Below are positions 17,080 to 25,330 of a stretch of DNA of 44,520 nt, piece by piece. Source of the DNA: Prevotella sp. (lineage in GTDB: Bacteria; Bacteroidota; Bacteroidia; Bacteroidales; Bacteroidaceae). Positions within the stretch are counted from its first letter, which is position 1. Every line of letters begins with the position of its first letter. A program made the translations under genes and the position numbers. The notes below the pieces were generated by a model. The model did no database searches. It was not told the DNA's origin and worked only from the letters and a program-made list of their open reading frames with translations. The stretch spans positions 1-44,520 of the forward strand of contig JAFULM010000005.1 of assembly GCA_017483185.1 (NCBI GenBank), written 5' to 3'.

Positions 17080-17871
17080 TTAGAATGACCAGCCGAGGCG
17101 GATTCTGGGCTCGATGCTGAACTTCAGCGTGCTTTCGCTGCTGTCATTCTTGTTGGAAACCTCATTCACGCGGTCTTCCTGTGCAATCTGCGGGTCATTG
17201 TTGGTGACGGTCTGCTCGAAATCTTTGTATGACTTGTTTTTGAATTTCAGACCCAGCTCAGTGCCGATATAGAGACCCTTGTAGAGGTAGAAGTCGAGAC
17301 CGGTGAAGATACCTGCGCGGAATGCACTGTATGCATTGTCGCCCTTAGTCTCTGTCTCGATTGTGAAGAAGTCATAGCTGGAAACCTTATCGGGATCAGT
17401 AGCATTTGTTTTCATGTGCATGTCTGCTTCAATCATGTTGTTCGTAGACCATGTCGTCTCGAAACCGAGGCCTGCTCCAACGTAGAGATCCATGCGGCCG
17501 TTCTTCACGAGGTGACGCTCGTAGCCGAGGTCGATTGAGAATTTGCCGGTCTTTGTCTTGTTCTCTTCGTTGCCCGTCTGATATTTATAGAACGCTGTTG
17601 CTACTTCATCATCCTCATCGGGTGCTTGACCAAACTGCTTGTCGTTCTTGTTGTCCATCTCCAGACCAAGAGTCAGGCGGATAGCGTCCTTATCTGTGAT
17701 GAAGTAGCGAACCTTGAGACCGTCGATTTGGAACTGATCATCGTCGCTGAACGGGTTAAACTGAACTTCGGTGTTGATGCTTCCGGCGGTGGGAAGGTTG
17801 TAGTTCTGAGCCACGGCGCGGCCCGAAACCATTGTTGCAGCGATGGCAACCAACATTGCAATTTTTTTCAT
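17080..17871 (-). CDS. outer-membrane beta-barrel protein
   Basis: A 263-residue secreted protein. Its signal peptide MKKIAMLVAIAATMVSGRAVAQ ends near residue 22. The mature part has amphipathic strands (DGLKVRYFITDKDAIRLTLG, IDLGYERHLVKN, GLYIGTELGLKFK) and ends with the outer-membrane signature aromatic residue (IEPRIRLGWSF). It resembles the OmpW/PorT-like barrels of Bacteroidetes; the substrate is unknown. The ORF extends 22 codons upstream, but those codons reach into the -7 box, so I use the ATG whose complement ends at 17871. Confidence 0.87.
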   Translation of the reverse strand: MKKIAMLVAIAATMVSGRAVAQNYNLPTAGSINTEVQFNPFSDDDQFQIDGLKVRYFITDKDAIRLTLGLEMDNKNDKQFGQAPDEDDEVATAFYKYQTGNEENKTKTGKFSIDLGYERHLVKNGRMDLYVGAGLGFETTWSTNNMIEADMHMKTNATDPDKVSSYDFFTIETETKGDNAYSAFRAGIFTGLDFYLYKGLYIGTELGLKFKNKSYKDFEQTVTNNDPQIAQEDRVNEVSNKNDSSESTLKFSIEPRIRLGWSF

Positions 17872-17934
17872 AAATACTTTTCTTTTGATTAATAATTTTG
17901 GGATTGCGGTCCCGTTAACTTTAATTGATATGTG

Positions 17935-17942
17935 CAAATGTA
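17935..17942 (-). promoter_or_regulatory. -7 box for the beta-barrel gene
   Basis: TACATTTG on the minus strand, 63 bases upstream of the start codon at 17871. Confidence 0.65.
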
Positions 17943-18308
17943 ATTAAAAAGCAAAAGAAATACACGCTATGGTATGTTAAATACTATTAATTGAGTTAAT
18001 TTATATGTTTATATCTATGAACGCGCCCATGCGTATTGTTCATTTATATGGTTGCGGCCGCCATTCATGCCGACTTATCCGACCGTCCACGAATGTCCGC
18101 CATGCGGACCGTTTGTTGACAGACACAACCGAGTGGACGTGATTTTGCATGCCAGCGCGGCTCATTTCATGAATATGTTAAATTCGGAATAATTCTTACA
18201 AACGCTCTCCATTTTAACACGGATTTTCCACCGAGTGGTCCCTCGCCCTCAAATATGCGAGTTTTGCGCGTGCATCTTTTTCTCCCTGACGGCCAGGGTG
18301 TTAGGATG
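17943..18308. other. gene-free spacer
   Basis: I see no gene, strong hairpin or repeat here. It is AT-rich near 17943-18060 and mixed afterwards. Confidence 0.5.
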
Positions 18309-18343
18309 AAAACGGCGAAAGTGTGCAACATTTTCGCCGTTTT
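18309..18343. terminator. terminator-like hairpin beside repeat B2
   Basis: AAAACGGCGAAA (18309-18320) pairs with TTTCGCCGTTTT (18332-18343), followed by one further T. No gene ends nearby. The flanking sequence resembles the segment just left of the cores of B1 and B4 (GAAAAC..CG..TCACATTTT), so it is probably part of the repeat, not a gene terminator. Confidence 0.55.
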
Positions 18344-18349
18344 TCCCGA

Positions 18350-18456
18350 GCCGTAAGGGCCTTACGGCTCTGCAACGGGGCCCTCGTTGCATTGCAACGG
18401 CGTGCCCGTTGCGAGCCAACAACCATGCCGTTGCAACCCAACGGGGCCCTTACGGC
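18350..18456 (+). repeat. repeat family B, core copy B2 (107 bp)
   Basis: The core begins GCCGTAAGGGC and ends GGGCCCTTACGGC, with 9-bp inverted ends, and is 107 bp long like B1 and B4. The interior is assembled from short GCAACGGnGTGCCCGTTGC-type modules. The long flanks of B1 and B4 are mostly absent here. Confidence 0.9.
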
Positions 18457-18650
18457 AAGACGGCCGATAAAATTTTGAACGACGACGGAGACTTTTTGGC
18501 CGGATTACAACGTTTTTAGACAAATTTTTGCGCGTTGCGAAATGTTAATTTTAACAATCATTTTCTGACATTTTTGTGTGTATCGGGAGATTTTCTCTAC
18601 ACACATCTTCTGCACTGTTTGGATGCGACGCAACATGTCCTTCGGGGCGC

Positions 18651-18871
18651 CTTTAAGTGGTGTAATCGCAGTGAGGATGTTGTAGTACTCCCACAAGTAG
18701 GGTCGCGACCCGTCGCGACCGCCTCCTTGCCGCATAATCAATCGCCTGACGGAACGTGTATATAAGCCAACAGACCGCGCTGAATCAGTTGGCAAGGAGG
18801 CGGTCGCGACGGGTCGCGACCCTACTTGTGGGAGTATTACAACATTCTCACTGCGATTACCCCACTTAAAG
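18651..18871. repeat. palindromic repeat family A, copy 3 (81-bp arms)
   Basis: The two 81-bp arms, 18651-18731 and 18791-18871, match at 78 positions and enclose 59 bases. From outside inwards each arm holds CTTTAAGTGG, AATCGCAGTGAGGATGTTG, ACTCCCACA, AGTAGGGTCGCGACC and GTCGCGACCGCCTCCTTGCC. Short reading frames on both strands (peptide VGSRPVATASLP) arise from the palindrome and are not genes. Confidence 0.95.
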
Positions 18872-18988
18872 TCTTTCCGATGAGCTTGTCGCGTTGATAT
18901 TAATATGAGAGATGTGGCGTTCGTCGGCAACGGACGGCCAAAATGGCTGTTTCTTGGCTGCGAGTGAGTGATTTTGGTATTTATTTAG

Positions 18989-18996
18989 TATTTTTG
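18989..18996 (+). promoter_or_regulatory. -7 box of the dsbD-desulfidase operon
   Basis: TATTTTTG, 27 bases before the ATG at 19024. The in-frame start at 18943 lies upstream of it and is rejected. Confidence 0.75.
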
Positions 18997-19023
18997 CAGT
19001 CGAATATTCAAACTTACATTGCA

Positions 19024-21102
19024 ATGAAGAAACATCTGTTATTTCTCCTGGTGATGGTTCTGACCGTCGCCGCCAATGCCCAGATGGTCAATCCGGTGCA
19101 TTTCACCTCACAGCTCAAAATGCTGGGCGGCGACGAGGCGGAAATCGTCTTTTCGGCCAAAATCGACAAAGGCTGGCATCTCTATTCCACTGATTTGGGC
19201 AACGACGGCCCCATATCGGCGACGTTCTATGTCAACAAGATGGACGGCGCGAAGCCCGTCGGCAAACTCAAACCGCGGGGCAGCGAGGTCTCCAAATATG
19301 ACAATATGTTCGGAATGACACTGCGCTTCTTTGAGGGCAGCGGCGCTTTCGTTCAGAAGATCAAGTTCACCAAGGCTTCGTATGACATCGACTGCTATCT
19401 CGAATACGGCGCGTGCAACGACGAGATGTGTCTGCCGCCGTCGCAGATTGCACTCGTGAAGAAAGGCACTCTGCCAAATCCGCCGAAGACGGCCGAGGCC
19501 GACGGCAAGGGAAGTGCGGCCAAGGACGGCGCTGAAGAAAAGGCTGCTGCCGACGCGAAGATTGGCGGAGCCGACGCCCCGACAGACATCGTGTTGGTCG
19601 AGGGTGACTCGGCAAAGGCTGATTCGGCTGCGACTGTCGACGGAAACGCCGGCGGAGAGGACGGACTTGCAGCCGGTTCGGAACTGTGGAAGCCCGTAAT
19701 CGACGAACTGAAGGCGTACGACAAGAACACGATGGACAACTCGCTGCTTTACATCTTCCTCGCCGGACTGGCCGGAGGATTTCTCGCTTTGCTCACACCC
19801 TGCGTGTGGCCGATCATCCCGATGACCGTCAGTTTCTTCCTCAAGCGCAACAAGGACCGCTCCAAGGCTATCCGCGAAGCCGTCACCTACGGCATTTCAA
19901 TCGTCGTGATATACGTCCTCCTGGGTCTGATTGTGACGATGCTGTTTGGCGCGAGCGCACTCAATGCGCTGTCGACCAACGCCGTGTTCAACATCTTCTT
20001 CTGTCTGTTGCTGCTCGTTTTCGCCGCGTCGTTCTTCGGCGCGTTTGAGATCACGCTGCCGTCGTCATGGAGCAACAAGATCGACCAGAAGTCGGAGTCG
20101 ACCACCGGTATGCTCAGCATCTTCCTTATGGCCTTCACGCTGACCCTCGTCTCGTTCTCCTGCACAGGTCCCATCATCGGTTTCCTGCTCGTGGCCGTGT
20201 CCACCCAGGGTAGCTATATCGCCCCGACCGTCGGCATGTTGGGCTTTGCCATCGCTCTGGCCATCCCCTTCACGCTGTTCGCCATGTTCCCCAGTCTCCT
20301 GAAGTCGGCCCCGAAGTCCGGCGGATGGATGAATGTGGTCAAGGTCGTGTTGGGCTTCATCGAGATTGCCTTTGCCCTGAAGTTCCTCTCCGTGGCTGAT
20401 CTGGCATACGGCTGGCACATACTCGACCGCGAGGTGTTCATCTCGCTGTGGATCGTCATCTTCGGACTGCTCGGCATCTACCTGCTCGGCTGGCTCAAAT
20501 TCCCGCATGACGACGAGGGCAACCGCACCAACGTGCCCCAGTTCTTCCTCGCCATGATCTCACTGGCGTTTGCCATCTACATGGTGCCGGGACTGTGGGG
20601 AGCACCCCTTAAGGCCATCAGCGCTTTCGCTCCACCGATGAACACGCAGGACTTCAACCTGCAGGAGTCGGCCGTCGAAGCCCAGTTTACGGACTATGAC
20701 GAGGGCATGGCCGCCGCCGCCCGCATGGGAAAACCGGTCATGGTCGACTTCACGGGCTTCGGTTGTGTCAACTGCCGTAAGATGGAAGCTGCCGTATGGA
20801 CCGACCCCAAGGTGGCCGGCATGATTTCCAAGGACTATGTGCTCATCTCGCTTTACGTCGACGACAAGACTCCTCTGCGCGAACCTGTCACCGTGACCGA
20901 AAACGGCCAGCAGCGCACGCTGCGCACCGTGGGCGACAAGTGGAGCTATCTGGAGCGCACGAAGGTCGGCGCCAACACCCAGCCCGTATATGTCCTGCTC
21001 GACAACGAGGGCAAACCGCTCAACGGATTGCGCTCCTACGACGAGGATATACAGGAGTATGTGGACTTCCTCAGCAAAGGATTGGAGAATTACCGCAAAT
21101 GA
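19024..21102 (+). CDS. dsbD: thiol:disulfide interchange protein DsbD
   Basis: A 692-residue transmembrane reductase that carries electrons from cytoplasmic thioredoxin to periplasmic thiols. All three modules are present. The signal peptide (1-19) leads to an N-terminal DsbD-alpha domain with the redox pair Cys131 and Cys136 (ACNDEMCLPP). A linker rich in Ala/Asp (about 150-230) follows, then an eight-helix CcdA-like core with LTPCVWPIIPM and FSCTGPIIG holding the membrane cysteines. The C-terminal thioredoxin domain carries Cys581 and Cys584 in GCVNCRKME. The next gene starts 16 bases later. Confidence 0.94.
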   Translation: MKKHLLFLLVMVLTVAANAQMVNPVHFTSQLKMLGGDEAEIVFSAKIDKGWHLYSTDLGNDGPISATFYVNKMDGAKPVGKLKPRGSEVSKYDNMFGMTLRFFEGSGAFVQKIKFTKASYDIDCYLEYGACNDEMCLPPSQIALVKKGTLPNPPKTAEADGKGSAAKDGAEEKAAADAKIGGADAPTDIVLVEGDSAKADSAATVDGNAGGEDGLAAGSELWKPVIDELKAYDKNTMDNSLLYIFLAGLAGGFLALLTPCVWPIIPMTVSFFLKRNKDRSKAIREAVTYGISIVVIYVLLGLIVTMLFGASALNALSTNAVFNIFFCLLLLVFAASFFGAFEITLPSSWSNKIDQKSESTTGMLSIFLMAFTLTLVSFSCTGPIIGFLLVAVSTQGSYIAPTVGMLGFAIALAIPFTLFAMFPSLLKSAPKSGGWMNVVKVVLGFIEIAFALKFLSVADLAYGWHILDREVFISLWIVIFGLLGIYLLGWLKFPHDDEGNRTNVPQFFLAMISLAFAIYMVPGLWGAPLKAISAFAPPMNTQDFNLQESAVEAQFTDYDEGMAAAARMGKPVMVDFTGFGCVNCRKMEAAVWTDPKVAGMISKDYVLISLYVDDKTPLREPVTVTENGQQRTLRTVGDKWSYLERTKVGANTQPVYVLLDNEGKPLNGLRSYDEDIQEYVDFLSKGLENYRK

Positions 21103-21118
21103 TTTCGCCTGCTGAATT

Positions 21119-22408
21119 ATGATAGACATCAACACAAGCGAGCGCATCATCGCCCTCATCAAGCGTGAGGTCGTGCCCGCCATAGGTTGCACCGAACCGA
21201 TGGCCGTGGCCCTCTGTGTGGCCAAAGCGACGGAGACGCTGGGCTGCAGACCCGAAAAGATTGGCCTGTTGCTCAGTGCCAACATCCTCAAGAACGCTAT
21301 GGGAGTCGGCATACCGGGCACGGGTATGATCGGACTGCCCATCGCCATATCGCTCGGAGCGCTCATCGGCAAGTCCGAATACGGTCTGGAGGTGCTCAAG
21401 GACCTCACGCCGGAGACGCTTGCGGAGGGCAAGGCGTACATGGACAGCCACTGCATCGACATCAAACTGAAGGAGGGTATCACCGAAAAGCTCTATGTCG
21501 AGGTGATATGCGAGGCCGGAGACCATCGCGCTACGGCTGTCATTGCCGGCAGTCACACCCACTTCGTCACCGTCATAAAAGATGGCGAGACCATCATGGG
21601 AACCGCTGCCGGCACGTCATCGGAGGCTGACGACGAGGATGTCCGGCTCAACATGCATCTCGTCTACGACTTCGCCATGACGTCACCGATAGACGATCTG
21701 CGATTCATCCTTGCCACGAAAGACTATAACATGGGTGCTGCCCGCGAAGCCATCAAGGGCAACTATGGCCACAATCTGGGTAAGACCATCGACCGTCCGC
21801 TAAGCCAAGGCATCCTCGGTCACAGCATCTTCTCACACATCATTGCCAAGACGGCATCGGCATGTGACGCCCGTATGGGCGGCGCGATGATTCCGGTGAT
21901 GAGCAATTCGGGCAGCGGCAACCAGGGAATCTGCGCCACCAATCCCGTGGCGGTATATGCCGAGGAGAACGAAAACACTGAGGAAGAGCTCATCCGGGCG
22001 CTCACTCTGAGCCATCTGACGGCCATATACATCAAGCAGAGCCTCGGCAAACTATCCGCTCTGTGCGGTTGCGTGGTCGCTTCGATAGGCAGCAGCTGCG
22101 GCATAACCTACCTCATGGGAGGCGACTATCAGCGCATCTGCTGGGCCGTGAAGAACATGATAGCCAACCTGACGGGCATGATCTGCGACGGAGCGAAGCC
22201 GAGTTGCGCGCTGAAAATATCGTCGGGAGTGAGCACGGCCATCCTTTCCGCCCTGCTGGCGATGGAGGGTAAGTGTGTCTCGAGCGCCGAAGGCATCATC
22301 GACGACAGCGTCGACCGGAGCATACACAACCTTACGTCGATCGGGGCGGAGGCCATGCGTGCCACGGATGACATGGTTCTGAACATCATGACGCATAAAG
22401 GGTGCTGA
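21119..22408 (+). CDS. L-cysteine desulfidase family protein (CyuA/UPF0597-like)
   Basis: A 429-residue protein of the L-serine dehydratase alpha-subunit-like UPF0597 family. It includes archaeal L-cysteine desulfidase and E. coli CyuA (YhaM), [4Fe-4S] enzymes that break cysteine to pyruvate, ammonia and sulfide. Cys24 in AIGCTEP, the NSGSGNQGI loop, and the cysteines in LCGCVVASIGSSCGI and MICDGAKPSC are candidate cluster ligands. No membrane segment is visible, so it is cytoplasmic. The 16-base gap to dsbD indicates cotranscription. Serine versus cysteine preference cannot be told from sequence. Confidence 0.85.
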   Translation: MIDINTSERIIALIKREVVPAIGCTEPMAVALCVAKATETLGCRPEKIGLLLSANILKNAMGVGIPGTGMIGLPIAISLGALIGKSEYGLEVLKDLTPETLAEGKAYMDSHCIDIKLKEGITEKLYVEVICEAGDHRATAVIAGSHTHFVTVIKDGETIMGTAAGTSSEADDEDVRLNMHLVYDFAMTSPIDDLRFILATKDYNMGAAREAIKGNYGHNLGKTIDRPLSQGILGHSIFSHIIAKTASACDARMGGAMIPVMSNSGSGNQGICATNPVAVYAEENENTEEELIRALTLSHLTAIYIKQSLGKLSALCGCVVASIGSSCGITYLMGGDYQRICWAVKNMIANLTGMICDGAKPSCALKISSGVSTAILSALLAMEGKCVSSAEGIIDDSVDRSIHNLTSIGAEAMRATDDMVLNIMTHKGC

Positions 22409-22430
22409 GGCTTAAGACCTCGGCACCCTT
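22398..22430 (+). terminator. hairpin overlapping the end of the desulfidase gene
   Basis: AAGGGTGCTGAGG (22398-22410) pairs with CCTCGGCACCCTT (22418-22430) with one G-T pair, and the stop codon sits in the stem. The T run afterwards is weak, so termination may be partial. Confidence 0.7.
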
Positions 22431-22600
22431 CCCATTATATGCCTATACCTTATTTATTATATACATATTATATATGAACGGCGCGGCTGTTGCGTTCCGG
22501 ACAGGATGTCAATGATGTCCCGAAGGCGTTTCGACGGCGCCCCGAAGGTTAAAAAATAATAAGCAATCCGTAAATCTTTTTGCTGTCAGCAAAATATTAA
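22431..22600. other. gene-free leader region
   Basis: An AT-rich block (22440-22475) and a GC-richer block containing GATGTC and CCCGAAGG direct repeats. No gene was seen. Confidence 0.4.
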
Positions 22601-22608
22601 TATCTTTG
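22601..22608 (+). promoter_or_regulatory. -7 box for the PorT-like gene
   Basis: TATCTTTG. The start codon is 101 bases downstream, a longer leader than most in this window. Confidence 0.7.
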
Positions 22609-22708
22609 CATGACATTGACGGCACTTGGCAACCGGCAAGTAAACTTGTTTCACTTTCGCCTGCGCTGTATTTGTAAACGATAATAACGACAATCCAATA
22701 GAAAGACA

Positions 22709-23362
22709 ATGAAGAGACTAATGCTCACCATCGCAAGCATCATCATGGCCCTGCCGATGCTCGCACAGTATGATGCTTATGGCAGGACGCAGACCACCGT
22801 GGCAGGATATGGCGAAGGAAAAACCATATACTACGGACTGCGGCTCGGTATGGCCGTGTCGACGGTCAACTCAGACGACAGCGCTCTCGACGGCGGAACG
22901 GCACAGACCGGACTCAACCTCGGTGTAATAGCCGGTTTCCAGCTCACCCCCTCCGCTCCCGTTTATCTTGAGTCGGGACTCTTCTACACCGAGAAGGGTG
23001 GCAAGGGATATGTCGACAAGGCCAAGTTCTCATACAATCTCAACTACCTCGAGGTCCCCGTGATTGTCAAATACCGTTACAGTGTGGACGACCGTTTCTC
23101 CATCCAGCCTTTTGCCGGTGGCTATTTTGCGCTCGGAGTGGGCGGCAAGGTGAAGAATTATGACGCCCGCGAGACTTCTTCATCATTCTCGGAGCACTTC
23201 TTCAAGCGTTTCGACGGAGGTCTGAAGATAGGTTGCGGCTTTGAGTATCAGATGATTTATGCCGACCTGTCGTACGATTGGGGATTGGCAAACATCTGCC
23301 ACAGCGACTTCGATTCGTCCCGGACGGGTTGCTTCTATATCAATTGCGGCGTCAACTTCTGA
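22709..23362 (+). CDS. PorT-family outer-membrane beta-barrel protein
   Basis: A 217-residue secreted barrel. The signal peptide (about 1-20, ending MLAQ) precedes strands such as YGLRLGMAVSTVN, GLNLGVIAGFQLTPSAPVYL and LNYLEVPVIVKYRY. This last block is typical of PF13568-like (PorT) barrels, where LEVP is a recurring motif. It ends with CFYINCGVNF, an outer-membrane insertion-type C-terminus. PorT itself takes part in type IX secretion, but most homologues are uncharacterised, so no role is assigned. It is transcribed alone. Confidence 0.85.
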   Translation: MKRLMLTIASIIMALPMLAQYDAYGRTQTTVAGYGEGKTIYYGLRLGMAVSTVNSDDSALDGGTAQTGLNLGVIAGFQLTPSAPVYLESGLFYTEKGGKGYVDKAKFSYNLNYLEVPVIVKYRYSVDDRFSIQPFAGGYFALGVGGKVKNYDARETSSSFSEHFFKRFDGGLKIGCGFEYQMIYADLSYDWGLANICHSDFDSSRTGCFYINCGVNF

Positions 23363-23397
23363 CGCTTCCGCAACGCGAGACGGCTCAATCGAAAAAC

Positions 23398-23456
23398 GAT
23401 ACGGCCCCGGAGGCACAGCCATACGCTTCGTATGACAATGCCTCCGGGGCCGTATC
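23398..23456. terminator. 18-bp-stem terminator, shared by the PorT-like gene and tRNA-fMet
   Basis: A perfect 18-bp stem (23398-23415 with 23439-23456) has a loop that itself contains ATACG/CGTAT. On the minus strand it is followed by TTTTT, so it is a good terminator for leftward transcription from tRNA-fMet. The plus-strand side lacks a clean T run. Confidence 0.82.
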
Positions 23457-23464
23457 TTTGTATA

Positions 23465-23573
23465 GATACGAAAGAATGGATCTGCTGATACAAAAGGATT
23501 GCTCAACCGATACAAAAGGATGGGGCAGCAGATACAAAAGGATGGCTATTCAGATACAAAAAAAATGGATGAC
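23465..23573. repeat. 22-bp period direct repeat array, five units
   Basis: Units start at 23465, 23487, 23509, 23531 and 23553, all exactly 22 apart. Each opens GATACAAAAGGATGG or a close variant, followed by about seven bases that differ between units. It lies between tRNA-fMet and its terminator, so it would be in the tRNA 3' trailer on the minus strand. Confidence 0.9.
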
Positions 23574-23603
23574 AGCCGCGTGGGCTTATCATCCATCTTG
23601 TAG

Positions 23604-23676
23604 TTGCGGAGGCAGGACTCGAACATGCGACCTCCAGGTTATGAGCCTGGCGAGCTACCAACTGCTCCACTCCGCG
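23604..23676 (-). tRNA. initiator tRNA-fMet (anticodon CAT)
   Basis: The minus strand gives a cloverleaf. The acceptor CGCGGAG pairs with CTCCGC, leaving the C1-A72 mismatch that marks initiator tRNAs. The anticodon stem-loop is CCAGG-CTCATAA-CCTGG and the T loop GTTCGAGTCC. CCA is not encoded. Confidence 0.95.
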
Positions 23677-23699
23677 ATGTGATTTCTTAATTGCGAGTG

Positions 23700-23707
23700 C
23701 AAAGGTA
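23700..23707 (-). promoter_or_regulatory. -7 box for tRNA-fMet
   Basis: TACCTTTG on the minus strand, 24 bases upstream of the tRNA 5' end. Confidence 0.75.
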
Positions 23708-23851
23708 ATACTTTATTTTTAATCTCACAAGACTTTACCGTCTTTTTTGCGTCATAAGCCGAAAAAGCCGCCATTTTGTGGTCTTTTTATTACCTTTACT
23801 ATCCTGTAAGCCCATAAAAAATGTTTTAAAGACTGACAAAATGCCCGTTTT

Positions 23852-23884
23852 GTTTGTTCAATCAAAATATAATTGATACTTTTG
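23852..23884 (+). promoter_or_regulatory. promoter of the TetR-fabG genes
   Basis: TTTG at 23852-23855 and TACTTTTG at 23877-23884, 21 bases apart, match the -33/-7 consensus closely. Confidence 0.8.
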
Positions 23885-23907
23885 CACATGATAATGGTGA
23901 TGTGCAA
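23882..23907. promoter_or_regulatory. palindromic operator candidate for the TetR regulator
   Basis: TTGCACAT (23882-23889) and ATGTGCAA (23900-23907) form a perfect inverted repeat with 10 bases between. It overlaps the end of the -7 box and the expected transcript start. This position suits autorepression by the TetR protein encoded 28 bases downstream. Confidence 0.65.
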
Positions 23908-23934
23908 TATCATCAATAAGAGGAGGAAAAGATT

Positions 23935-24528
23935 ATGTCCATATCAAAAACGAGACAGAAACTGATTGACGTGGCAAGGCAACTGTTCGCCAAGAACGGC
24001 CTTGAGAACACCACGATGAATGACATAGCCCTCGCGTCCGGCAAGGGTCGTCGCACGTTGTACACCTATTTCAAGAGCAAGGAGGATGTCTATTATGCCG
24101 TGATAGAGTCGGAATTGGAGCGTCTGTCCGACCGTCTGGACGAGGTTGCGGCCAAGAAGACGCGACCGCAGGACAAGATCATCGAGCTCATCTACACCCA
24201 TCTGAACATGATAAAGGAGACCGTCGTTCGCAACGGCAACCTGCGTGCGGAGTTCTTCCGCAACATCTGGATGGTGGAGAAGGTCCGCAAGAACTTCGAT
24301 GAGGACGAGATTGAGCTCTTCCGCAAGGTCTACGCCAACGGCAAGGCCGACGGAGAGTTCGACATAGAGAATGTCGACCTCGTGGCCGACATAACCCACT
24401 ACTGTATCAAGGGGCTTGAAGTACCTTATATATATGGACGTCTCGGCCACGGCATGACCGAGGAGACGAGCAAGCCGCTCGTGGCCAAGGTCGTCTACGG
24501 AGCGTTGGGAAAGAGCATACTGAAATGA
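23935..24528 (+). CDS. TetR/AcrR family transcriptional regulator
   Basis: A 197-residue regulator. The N-terminal TetR helix-turn-helix (about 8-55) contains ARQLFAKNGLENTTMNDIA and GRRTLYTYFKSKEDVY, which are diagnostic. The helical C-terminal domain, where the ligand binds, is divergent. AGGAGG at 23921-23926 is an unusually good ribosome-binding site for this phylum. Linkage 37 bases ahead of fabG suggests a fatty-acid or acyl-thioester signal, but this is inference. Confidence 0.92.
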   Translation: MSISKTRQKLIDVARQLFAKNGLENTTMNDIALASGKGRRTLYTYFKSKEDVYYAVIESELERLSDRLDEVAAKKTRPQDKIIELIYTHLNMIKETVVRNGNLRAEFFRNIWMVEKVRKNFDEDEIELFRKVYANGKADGEFDIENVDLVADITHYCIKGLEVPYIYGRLGHGMTEETSKPLVAKVVYGALGKSILK

Positions 24529-24565
24529 CAATATATCAACAAACATATAAAAAACGACAAAGAAA

Positions 24566-25312
24566 ATGGGATTATTGACAGGTAAGACAGCCCTCATCAC
24601 GGGAGCTGCGCGCGGTATCGGTAAGGCTATCGCGCTGAAATTTGCCGAAGAGGGCGCAAACGTAGCGTTTACGGACCTCGTGATCGACGAGAATGGCAAG
24701 GCCACTGAGGCCGAGATTGCAGCAAAGGGCGTCAAAGCCAAAGGATATGCAAGCAACGCAGCCGACTTCGCTCAGACCGAAGAGGTGGTGAAGATGGTTA
24801 AGGAAGAGTTCGGCTCGATCGACATTCTGGTCAACAACGCCGGCATCACGAAGGACGGTCTGATGCTCCGCATGACCGAAGCTCAGTGGGACGCAGTCAT
24901 CGCGGTCAACCTGAAGAGCGCTTTCAACTTCATCCATGCCTGCGTGCCGGTGATGATGCGCCAGCGTGGCGGTTCGATCATCAACATGGCGTCGGTGGTC
25001 GGAGTCCACGGCAACGCCGGCCAGAGCAACTATGCCGCCTCAAAGGCCGGTCTGATCGCTCTCGCCAAGAGTGTCGCTCAGGAGATGGGCCCGAAGGGCA
25101 TCCGTGCCAACGCCATCGCTCCGGGCTTCATCGACACCGCCATGACACAGGCTCTGTCGGACGAAATCCGCAAGGAGTGGGCAGCGAAGATTCCTCTGCG
25201 CCGCGGCGGTACGGTGGCCGACATCGCCAACTGCGCCACGTTCCTCGCCTCTGACATGTCGAGCTACATCAGCGGACAGGTCATCCAGGTTGACGGCGGT
25301 ATGAACATGTAA
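24566..25312 (+). CDS. fabG: 3-oxoacyl-[acyl-carrier-protein] reductase
   Basis: A 248-residue short-chain dehydrogenase that reduces 3-oxoacyl-ACP with NADPH in fatty-acid elongation. The nucleotide motif TGAARGIG is at 12-19, NNAGIT near 90, and the catalytic Tyr156 and Lys160 are in YAASK. GFIDTAMT and the terminal SGQVIQVDGGMNM are typical of FabG. Its length is that of the family. The TetR gene precedes it. A long GC-rich terminator separates it from the next gene. Confidence 0.93.
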   Translation: MGLLTGKTALITGAARGIGKAIALKFAEEGANVAFTDLVIDENGKATEAEIAAKGVKAKGYASNAADFAQTEEVVKMVKEEFGSIDILVNNAGITKDGLMLRMTEAQWDAVIAVNLKSAFNFIHACVPVMMRQRGGSIINMASVVGVHGNAGQSNYAASKAGLIALAKSVAQEMGPKGIRANAIAPGFIDTAMTQALSDEIRKEWAAKIPLRRGGTVADIANCATFLASDMSSYISGQVIQVDGGMNM

Positions 25313-25330
25313 TAACCGTAACCACACATC

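Noticed and set aside
18505-18930. 141-residue minus-strand gene across the palindrome
   Set aside because: Its middle (VGSRPVATASLP) arises from the palindrome core and appears on the plus strand too; no homologous family is recognisable.
23465-23573. CRISPR array of the 22-bp repeats
   Set aside because: The period is too short, with only about seven variable bases per unit.
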